Under the pieces are notes generated by a model. That model saw nothing but the letters and a program-made list of their open reading frames with translations. It ran no database searches and was not told the DNA's origin. DNA of 64,000 nt from contig CM049408.1 of assembly GCA_026929865.2 (NCBI GenBank), positions 25,557,501-25,621,500 on the forward strand. Direction: 5' to 3'. Made by a program: the position numbers and the translations under genes. Positions 49,701 to 60,900 of the stretch are shown here, piece by piece. The stretch is from Hyperoplus lanceolatus (lineage: Eukaryota; Chordata; Actinopteri; Uranoscopiformes; Ammodytidae). Numbering within the stretch: the stretch's first letter is position 1; the number at the start of each line of letters is the position of its first letter.

Positions 49701-50937
49701 AGACCAATCTAGTAACTATTGCATTTTATTTACAGTTTGACCAGATCAGGTCAGTTTGACATCAAGTGTCGATTTGTTGACCAGCCATCTGATTTAAGGA
49801 ATTACTTTAGTGTTTGTAGAATGACTCCAATCAAAGTTTCTCTGTGGTTTACTTTTGATGGAATTATTTCCTAAGGAGTGTTCCTGATGCCATAAAACTG
49901 CACGTGGGTGAGTATTCCAGGTAGCTGATTTCACATCATTTTGTAAGATCCGTTTCAATCAGTTTCTTTAGCCATGGATTTGAGTCTTTACGTTTGGCCG
50001 AATCTTTTTTTGTTGTTGCCTATTCTACAATGTAAAACTGTGTTTGGGGTATCTTTCACCAAACTTTATTAAATATTTTTAGTATTTGTTTAATTGTCAC
50101 ACATTCACCCCAGGAATCTTTTTTTGCATGATGAATTTTTATAGATTTTCGTTTTAACACAGTATTTTGGATCTGTAAAAATTAAAGACAGTGGGAATAG
50201 GCCATTTACTTTGATTTGTGACCACATAATGTTGAAAGAGTGAGTGAAAGATTAAGACCACCAAATTTCACTTCATCATAACTTGTAAACAAGTTTTCGT
50301 CTTCAAAATGTCAAATATTTGAAGAGTTCTATATAGTTTAAAATACTTAATGATCAAATTCTAATGTTTTCTGACAGATGATATATTAAATGAATATCTA
50401 TGACATGTTTTCAGAACATTCTCTTGGATCAAGGCTTAAGTCAAGGCCAATTTATTTTAGGCGTGGAGTTATAATAATGGTCAGAACATTACCAAAGTTA
50501 TAAATCCCCATAACTGCCAAATTTCAGTGCAGTCTAGCTACTTGCTAAGATTGTACACCCGACCTGCGTTTTGGGACGGACCAAACAACCCACCTACAGA
50601 CTGAATGACAACATGGGCATCATTAGTGGGACAAGTCATCTTATTTTGACAGAGAACAATGAACAAGTTCACACTCCTTAATTTGTTCGGAGGACTATTC
50701 ACCTCTCTGTTTGGATTAGTTCTGGGTGGGCCTCCCTATCAACACATTCTACACCTGCACTCATGCGGGTGCAGGTGCTGGGGTTGGGGGGTGTCCTAAC
50801 ATGAATGGGGAGTGTCCTCATGTGAATGCATGTATGAATGTATGTATGTGTATGTGTACGTCTGTATGGGGGTGTGCTAATTGTGCAGCTTGATAGTGTT
50901 GGTGTGCGAGTGTCAGTGGGTGGAGTGGATTTTATTG

Positions 50938-50976
<39 letters not shown>

Positions 50977-51020
50977 AGATGTAGAGCCACATGTGGGTGG
51001 TTGTCCTGTTTATCTGTCAT

Positions 51021-51113
<93 letters not shown>

Positions 51114-54100
51114 TCTACCTGACTTGGCCGGGCCATGTGCAAATCCCAACAATTCAACAGTTCTGGAGAGTAGATTGTATTAACCTCAATAATGGTAGTT
51201 TCTTTCCGTTTCTTTCTCACCCTCAACCCAGATGATGGCTCCAAGCCAACACCCACCATGGAGACGCATGTCCCCCCCGAGGGTGACGGTAAGTTTACTC
51301 TAACTACTCCTCCACCTGTAATAAGATGGTCACTTAGTGCGGCTAAATAGAGTAAGAATACTTTTCACAAGATTTCTGTATTATTAATAAGGCCTTGTTG
51401 AGAAAAAAATAAACGCCCTTAGCTCAGTTGGTAGGGCGTCCCCCCCATGGGCCTCGGACAGCAGCGGACCCGGGTTCGATTCCAGCCCACGGTCGTTCTC
51501 TGCATGTCAATCCCCTCTCTGCTACATTTCAGCTCTGTCTCTACACTATCAATAAAGCATAAAAATGCCAAAAATATATCTTAAATAAATAAATAAAAAT
51601 AAAATAAAGTTGTAATATTCTCAGAACAAAGTTGTATTTTTAGGCTGTGTTATTTTAGGGAAGAAATATCGTCTTTTCCCCTGTATTAAAATCAGGGTTA
51701 AGGTTGGAGTTTAATTACGACTTTATTCTTGTAATTTTATTTATTTATTTTTTCCTTCTCTGTCGTACTGTATTTTAGTGATCTTTTGGTTGATCCTCAC
51801 ATTGTTTCACAACTTCAGGGAAGCTTAACACATAATTTCTAAAGAATGCAGCATTATACTAAATGGAAAGCTCCAGCTGTCAAAAGCGCCAAATCGATAT
51901 TTCATATTTTTGGAAACACTGGGAACTTGGATGTAATTTAAATTTTGGTTTTGTGGGCAATACTTGGCCGTGCAAGTGTTTGAAATATGCAGCCACTGGT
52001 GGATACACCACAGCTGACAAAGTTAAATAAAGCTTAGCTGTGGTAAAAATCTGTGGGGATCATCTAAAAGGAAGAAAGTTTTTGATCTGTTTTCTGTCTT
52101 CCTGTCATTGCAGAGATAACTGCTCCAACGCTGTGGATAAAACAGCTGGTTTATAAAGAGAATAAGCAGAACAGTTCCAGTTCAAGGAAGCAAGGTGAGA
52201 CTAAGAAATCCATCCTTACTCTGATAACTTTATGCATACATTCTTCCTTGATATGCATAAAATATAAACAGCCACAAGTTCATAACACGGCTACTAACTT
52301 AATTAACTCATTAATTGAAGCAACATATTGTTTTAAGTTTGGTTTTATTGATTAAGAAATGCTTTCATTGCTTACGGCACAAGAAAGCTATCGGCTGCGT
52401 TCGGAACTTCCTCCATAGCAGAGGCCAAACTTACTCCTGTTGTCTTGACCATAGTCTTTTCAGACATTAACCATAACTTCAAAGTTCCCTTCTCTCCAGA
52501 ACATTCAAAGTATTGTTGAAAAAGTACTCCACTGTTTTTTGAAGGAGTAGTAGGCCTAAATGCTTGTAGACGTCTGTCAGCGGATTGATATGACAGGTAA
52601 TGATCGATCAGAACAATGAGTGTAGGTCCAAAGTAACTGTGAATTATCCTTAACAGCGGGCACTATCGAGAAATAACGGACTGTAGAATGCTGTGATTGA
52701 CCAATCAAAACACAGCATTTATCATTGCTGTGTAATAATAATATGATATAATACACTATCATCACAGAGTTGTTTTGAACACAAGTGTCATTATTAGTGT
52801 GTTGAAAGCCAGTGAAGGATCATGTCCTTGACCTTATCACTGATAAATCCACCTCTCCTTTCAGTACCTACTCAAATAACGCCCATGTAATATTTTCAGG
52901 ATAAAATTGATAGCCACCTATTGATCTTACAGTGACTGTGAATACTATACCAGAGAAGTAGCTCAAACCATCAAAAATAAAATAAAGCAAACACTCGACC
53001 GGTTTCAAAGCCACTAGTTTAAGATGAAATGTAAAACTTTTTTCCAGTTTAAGGCAGCCCTGCACTGCTGGGATTATGGGTTATGGGATTATTATGGATT
53101 TCTTTCCTTTGGTGTAATTTGTTTAGCTTTCTCCGTCTCCTTTTCAATTACACTCGACATGTTCACTAGCCTCCGGGCAGCTGGACGGAGTTCACGCTTC
53201 TCTACCAAGTCAATATGGGAAATGTGGCAGGGCTGGATCTTGTATGTGTGGGTTAAGTTTGGATGCATATACTGGGTAGCCAATATATGGGACTGTTTGT
53301 CTCTCATGAAATATAATGCAAAATGTGCATTTAAAAAGGTGAGATCAGTGATGCTGGAGAATTGCTTACTACACCTTTAATGTTTTCATTCGTTTTTGTC
53401 ATTGTAAGGTTATCTTTATGTCTCCTAGCTTCTACTGAAGCGTCGCATTTTATAGTTTTTAAATCTGATAGTGAAGGTAAATCTATTATTTTAGCAATGT
53501 TTACTGAAAACATACACATTTTTGGAATACTTTGACCACCATTAGGTGTATATATTTGTGTGCTTATTTGCATAAATGTTTGCAAGATATACTGTGATAC
53601 AATGTTAGCTTTTCCCTACACAACGGAACACATACAGTAGTTGGCTGTGTTATAGGGTCTCTTAGTGTTTTGATTGATGTCAATATGGCAGAGGAAACTG
53701 TGGTCAAGGCGGTGTTGAAGATTGTGTTTGAGATGAAAGATATTAAATGTGACAGCTCTTTGAAAAATATGTGGAAACAGCAGCGTCCTGTTTCCAATTA
53801 GCATCCGGTGTCCTCAAAGTATAAGCAACAAGGCCAACATAGGGGGAGATGTCATCACGTTTGAGATGTGAGCGATGAGTGCGTCTGAGACAGCATCCAC
53901 ATGTGATTGCTTACAGTATCAGAATGTGGGTGTGAATTTGCACATGAAAATGTCTGTGTGATGCAGAGTCGTGAATTACATGGACTTAACTGGAGTTGTA
54001 ATGTTCATTTTTAATTTTGGTAGTCCTCTACTTTTGCTGCTACATTTCAGAAAGAAACATTAAATCATTAATTATTTGATCCTTCAACCAATAGCCAAAA

Positions 54101-57100
54101 AATTGGCAGCTATTTGAGAATTTATTGTTTACTAGTTTTTCAAGCAAAATTTGATGAAAAGATTATGGGTCAAGCTTCCGGATTTGATGCCTATCTCTGT
54201 CATACGTAAACTACCTAATTTCCACCTAGTAGCGCGGTTCGGGTCGGAGTGGTTCGGTCCGGTTATTTTAGCATTCTATTTGCCAAAAGTTGGGTAAGGT
54301 ATGGATATAAGCGAGCCTAACCGCTCTAAGCCGCTCCCATTTTCGGTACTCCTCCGTTGGGGTACCAGCCACCTGAAAGGGTGCCGAAAAGGTGGACCTT
54401 CACATTGCCGTCCGTTGAGCGGTCGAAAGAATCATTTCCGTCGTGTGTAGTAACCTCGGCAAGAGTGAAGAGTCTTGTGTTTTGGCGAAAAATGTGAGCG
54501 CAGCACTGTTTATTGTGTGGTGTTTTTCCTCGTCATTAAATTAATCCGTGGGCTACACTGTGTCCCACTGCTACGATGTCCAGTGTTGGGAAAGTTCTTT
54601 TTCTACGTGAACTAGTTCAAAGTTCAGTTCACACACTTTAAAATGAACTAGTTCAGTTCATAATTCAAAATTCTGAACTAAGTTCACATTTCAAAAATTA
54701 ACTAGTTCATAGTTCTTTTTTTTCAATATGTTGCTGCAGGCTGCTATTTTTCTAAATAATTGCCACATACCATATAGATATATGGTACATACATTCAGTC
54801 CACACTAGAAGCCAGCTGCAACTTTTAGCCCTACAGTATATTCTCAAAAACATGAGGGAAAAAGTTGCTGTTGAAAACAGTTGATGGTCTTTTTAATGAA
54901 GAATTATTCAAACAAAAACGGTTAAGGTGCAAAAGTTTTTCCATTTTTATAATTTTCCAAACCTGGAAACAATTCACATGAAATTTCATTCAAAGAAAGC
55001 AATACTGAAAAATATACCAGGCCGGTTCTACTGTACAAACAAATTAGCCTACAACTTAAAATAGTAAAACCCTTAAGGAGACCATTCTAAACTACAGTAT
55101 AGGGCCTACTGTTAACAACAAAGTCCAGAAGATGTGTTATGACATACTTATTAACACAAACACAATCTGAGGTAGGTAACAATCATACAAAGAAGAGGTA
55201 GAACCTAAGGCTAGGTCCATGGTCTGAGTCATGGGTCTGAGTAAGCGCTGCTGCATTCATTTGTTTTTGTTTTTTTCCCGCGGTGTTTCGCATTTTGATG
55301 ACGCAGCGGCGGTGCGACGCTGTGGTGGCATGTGTTGCCAGATTAGGTGTTTTTCAGCTACATATTAAGGGCTGTTTACGATGTCTTTTAGCAGGGGTGT
55401 TCTATGGAAATCTGGCACTCGATGAACGATTGAACGACTGTAAGAGCGCCGTTCACAAACGCCAGAATGAGCACGTTCGCAAAAACGTTCATGAGGCAGA
55501 AATACATACGTTCAGTTCACGTTCGCCCCCGATATGAATATATGAATAATCATTGAACGCGTTCAGGCACAACACTGACGATGTCACGTAGCTGCCGCAG
55601 CCAGCGCTGTTCGCTCACTGTCTCTGTGCATTTACCGGCCTAATACGCTCACAGCATGGGGGGAATAAATTAAGAAGCGGCTGGTTTGACCAAGCACAAA
55701 CAAGAGACCGCTGGCCTGACCACAGTTGTTCAGCAGCCTGATAGTTTGACCCATATTCTGGCGGCGGCTATCGCAATCCAGCCTAAACCCCGCCCTACCA
55801 GTAAGGGTAGGGTCGGCGGTGGAAACACCACCGAGATTCTTAAAAGCGAGCTGTCTCGCTCTGAGCCGCTCCCACCCGACCCACTCTACTCGGTGGAAAC
55901 GAGGCACAAAAATCTATTTAGTTTTGGACTGTTGAATATTCCAGGAAATTATATTCCGATTAGGTTTACTTTTATTTCAGTGAACCTTTACATACAAGAC
56001 TTATACTTCTAATATGTATATCATTTAGTTTTACTTAAAGCTGGGGTATGTGATTTCTGATTGGTCAAAGTTAACATGAGCTGACACTTTGACCTATCAG
56101 AGCGAGGCTCGGATTCTCTGTTCTTATTGGCTGTTGGGACTGTCCATTCACTTTGGCACGACTTTGTTGGTGTAGAACGTGTCAGGGAGGGACCATAAGG
56201 GAGGGACCAAAGAGAACAAGTGGAGCGGTTGAGGTATTTGGATTCAAATCTCCATCCCAACTGCCATTTTCTCCCCAAATCCTCCACCCCAGCTTTAAGC
56301 ATAGGATTTGAAAACAGTTTCCATCACTGATGTGAGTTTTTATGTGTTTTGTGTTATTGCATAGGTAGTTGCTTGATTCCCATGATAGTTGGATGTGTTT
56401 TAGGCCTACATCCAGAGAGACTCAGGCTGCAGAGAAGATTCTAGGAACAAGTCCTCTATATTTAAACTCAGACACCGAAGTCTTTCACTCCCTACATGCT
56501 GGAAAACCTGAGTGCTCAGACAGCAGGCCTCCTGTGCGCACATGAAGTACGTTATTAATTTGGTGGCTCTCTGTCTCTGGATACCCCATAATTATGATTT
56601 AGAGCGATGCAGAGATTGTGTTAGTGAAACATGTTTGCTTAGGCAAAGCAATGCAAAGTCCATTTTTCAAAATGACGCTTTGTTGCCAGAATACGACATG
56701 CTGTTGTTCCAACGGTGTAAAGGAGGAGGAAGTACTCTGTCTTGGAGTCCATTTATAAAAATTTGTGGAGAAGCAGAAACTTGCTAACCGCCGCTTTTCC
56801 TTTGTGGTGAGTCAAACACAAGAAAAACAAAATGCTCCAGGCACATAATGGGATCATGTCATCTAAGAGCATACTTGTGTGTTAAAATCCAAAAAAGGGG
56901 ATTTTCTTCTTTTAATCCTATGTGCATGTCTGGTTTGAGGCGCCGTGCACTTGTGTTTTTGAGCAAAATGAGAGATGACAGTAACACACTAACAAATTAT
57001 GTGTTGAGTCCATTTTATGAGTGAACTCTCCATCATCTCTAGGAGTATTGCACTCATAAACACACACACATGCACCTACATACCGTCACAGAGTTCCCCT

Positions 57101-57213
57101 ATTACTAAAATTTCCGCTATTTTAACTGCAGAGGAGGCTTGTAATAAGAGACAATATTGCAGTGATTAGCCCACAGCTGAAAGCCATTGGAGAGAAGCGA
57201 AGAGGAGAGAGTG

Positions 57214-57244
<31 letters not shown>

Positions 57245-57922
57245 GTGGGGGTAAGGTTAAGAGAGGGAAATAAAAGAGATAAAGGAAGGAGAAAAAGAGA
57301 TTGACTTTGCCCAGGGTGTAAAGGACGAGGGCCAGAGTGAAAGGCATATAATCGGGCAAGCTTGTTCTCATCAAAGTTACTGCAGACCATCAGATTTTGC
57401 CATTATCAGTTTGCCCAGAAGAAAATCACCACAACAAAAGCAAATTGTTACAACTGTTCCTGACATCCACTTGTGTGTTTAAAAAAAACCGTATGGGACA
57501 ATATTTGTTTGCAATTGGTTTATGTTTCTCATCATTCAGTTACTGCCAAGGGAAGAGAAGTTAAACTGAGAAAAAAATAAAAATACAAAAAAATAAATAA
57601 AACAAAAATGTAAGGCAGGCAAAGGAGTTGTAGATTGAATTTCAACTGCACACAAAACTGAGAGAATAACATTGCAAGCGTCCAGCCATTTTCCATTTAT
57701 ATGTATAAAAACTATTTTCTTTTGGGAGTCCTAGTGCCTGGCGCCAGCATAACCTCTGTATAATAAACAGTGCTAAATAATTTGGATGTGAAAGAGTCTT
57801 GGCGAGGCCACGTTGTAGCGCTAAGAACACTTGAGTGTGAGTCTTCACAGGAGAAAATGTTCCCTGCTATAGGGACATGTCTAGCGCTCAGCTGGCAGCA
57901 ATGCTCAGGAAACATGAACATC

Positions 57923-57955
<33 letters not shown>

Positions 57956-60900
57956 GCACACACACAGAGGACTTGTCATCCTTATTCACATTACCCTGGA
58001 GGATGACAAATGACTTGTGTTCAACGCTTATAGTAGAATGTTGCTGAAATGTTAGCTAAAATACATTTTGTCAATCTGTTCCTGTTTTGTTAGTTTAAGA
58101 ATAATCAAATGTTCTTGAAAGGCTGCAGTCGCCTACCTGAAAACACAATGACATTGAAAGAAAAATCTTCTATTCTATTCTTAGGATAAAATGTCACCAA
58201 GAGCCACCCCTATCATGTACAAGTTGTCAATTGATCAAGTGTTAATTTTAAAATATTGATTATAGCCAGTTAAAGTATAGGATGTGAATGTGTTTTACTG
58301 TTGTTGGGTACAGAATATACTCATAACCCTGTAGCAGAGGAGTCTCACATCTAATTTCACAATGTCCCGATGTTGTTTTGAATCCGGCAGCAAATGTGCC
58401 GTATTGTCCTGATTATGCTTTAGTTACTGGAACTGAGCATGCTAAGACCCTACCGGAAACACTGTGGCAGTCATCAGATGCAACATTGTGTAAATACCAT
58501 TTCACCGCATTGAAGAAAATAGAACAGTTAACACAACCAATCTTATTGTTGCCTTATGCTTCATAGTGCACTTGAATGGAAAATGAAAATGGTTAAAGCA
58601 GACTTCGTCACCATGCAGCTTTGTTGTACTTGGCTTAAGAGTGAGCAATGGACTAAATGGATGTGAATGTAAATACCGTGTGGTGGGATGAGGTGTGTAG
58701 AAGCATCTTTCAAGGGCAGAGTGGCTGTTGTTGAACAGAGAGATATGATTGATAGATTGTGAAAGACTTCCTTATACAGTCTGAGGAATGACTAGCAAAG
58801 GCAGAGGACCAGTCGAACATGTCGCTGGGTGCAGATTAGTTGATACAGCTTTGTTTGTGTCCACTATATGAACTGATTTGACAAAAAAAACACAAAAAAA
58901 AAATCTAGCGAGATCTACTTAGTTGCTTTCTCCATAGACTTTATCACATCCTGCAGTCTTGATGAGATGTATGGAGTATTCTTTATCCATCTTATCCTCC
59001 AACCTCCCCTATTGATTTTGTCAGATGATTTTGTGTGGGTGTGTGTTTCTGGTGCCTCTGTATTGAGTGTGTTTCTCATGGTTTTAGAGAAAGTTCCCTC
59101 TTGTGACCAGGAGCGACAGAGCGCACTAGACGAGGCTCGGCAGAATCCTCGTGAGGCCATTTTCATCCCTGACTGTGGACCCGGAGGCTTGTACAAACCA
59201 GTCCAGTGCCATCAGTCCACAGGCTACTGCTGGTGTGTTCTGGTGGACACGGGACGGCCCATTCCTGGAACCTCAACCAGGTAATATTTAAAATTTGACC
59301 AGTGTTGGACAACATATTTGGAATCGATCAAAATGTATTTGACATAGTGGATTTTTGACCTGATGATAGCGCTAGATGATGTGATCACTGAAGTTAAAAG
59401 AACCTTATTGGAATTCAATGGTAATACATCCAAGAGGCATATAATTCAAAGACACAATTGAGAACCCCATTGTGGTGCCAGATTTAAAGCATCAACAAGT
59501 CTTGTAAAAAAGTTGGTGCCAATCTTTTAAGTATGTTTAAAATGGTGAGATGTATTACAGGATCAGTTAAGACTGACCTGCTGGTGTTTCTAGATTAATA
59601 GACAAGGAATCAGTTTTAGGATTTATCTACTGGGCACCAAGGATATCTGTACCAAATTTCACAGCTGGACTAAAGTGGTGGACCAACCGTTACCGGCTGA
59701 CCAACAGACCAACATTGCATCACTAGAGCTAATGGCGAAAAGCTTCTTTAACTCCCAAGACCTTGAATTCTTTGAGGAATATTCGTTCCAAGCGGCTGCA
59801 GCCAGTTCACTTGGCAAAACAATTAGCTTCAAGTCCGGATGGGAAAATAATCTAGTTGGCCGTAAACACCCAGTGTTTGGTATGACGTTTGTTTTCAGTG
59901 CAGTTGTTTATATTGCTTTCAGGGATTTTAGCACAATGGGTTTTGGCAAGAGCTGTATCTGTATGAGATGATGTCCCATTGCTCATGCTTTGATTGTTTA
60001 ATAAATGTTCATGATTTGTATCTAAAATGTGAATAGTACATCTTGAAACACAGCATTAGATAAAAGGACAAAGAATATATGCTTGGAAAAACCCTATTCT
60101 GGTACATAGATGAACTGTTTTTACTACTGAAGAGACATCATCATCGTTCTCTCTCTAAAATAGACTATGTTTTACAGGATGAGGGAAAGACTTTTTCCCA
60201 ATCAGTAAAAGTTACTAGGTGTTTGGCCTCGCTACTTTTTGTTATAGGATAACACAGCTCTAGTTTCAGAGCAATTACATACCAGCATATTTTTTCATTC
60301 ATAGTCCCAAAAAAACAACTAAAATAAACCACAAACCAAAATCTCATCTGCATTTCACAGATATTAAATGCCAACCTTGGGGCGATCATTTCCACATATA
60401 TGAATGTGTTGTATTTTGGCCTAGGCCTCATGTCACTCATGCAATTTTTTTTCTTTCCAGCAATGTGTAGTCATACATCAGACATCTAATCTTTGATCAG
60501 TGGCCCATGCAGACTGTAAAAAAAGAAATGACAACTTGCTTTTACTTTGAAAAAATAGAAAGGAGGCAAATGAGACACACATGCTCAATTTTCCATCCTA
60601 TTCAAGTACGCCCGATACAAAAGCCAGGAGAAAACTAGTCATGCCACGCATAATGCCGAACAGTTTGTTATGGCTTTCTCCACGTCAAATCTAATTTATT
60701 TATCATACGTTTATAAAAAGAGGTTAATCACTGTCAATAATTCCTTACAGATCAAGGATGAATACACAGTTTAAAGTGAAAGAGCAAGAGCAAGGGGTTT
60801 AGAAGTTAAGAAGAAGAAGAAAAAAATATTCTAGAAAATGTCATGAATGTGTACAAACGCACGCAGTGAAGAGATTAAGAGGAGAGCATGTTTTCATAAT

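Larger units (their letters stand above)
48585..51231 (+). other. SMOC1 intron 6
   Basis: It holds the dispersed TIR repeat (49141-49530), a GT tract (50940-50974) and a TCTA tract (51021-51110) that ends about 120 bp before exon 7. No exon is recognised. Confidence 0.6.
52195..59087 (+). other. SMOC1 intron 8 with nested transposons
   Basis: It holds an outer TIR element (54219-55899) with a hAT-like insertion (54581-55577), a TTAA-flanked MITE (56035-56298) and GT/CA tracts (57218-57244, 57923-57966). Decayed repeat-like sequence is found at 52864-53380 and 54060-54180. No exon is recognised. Confidence 0.65.

Noticed and set aside
53024..53380. Possible 118-codon protein gene in SMOC1 intron 8
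   Set aside because: No recognisable domain or splice context, and the region looks repeat-derived.
55283..55537. Transposase frame in the hAT-like element
   Set aside because: The 84-codon frame has no dimerisation or catalytic motif; likely chance.
55632..56012. Overlapping open frames near 55.7 kb
   Set aside because: They fall in the GC-rich arm of the outer TIR element and its flank, with no family resemblance.
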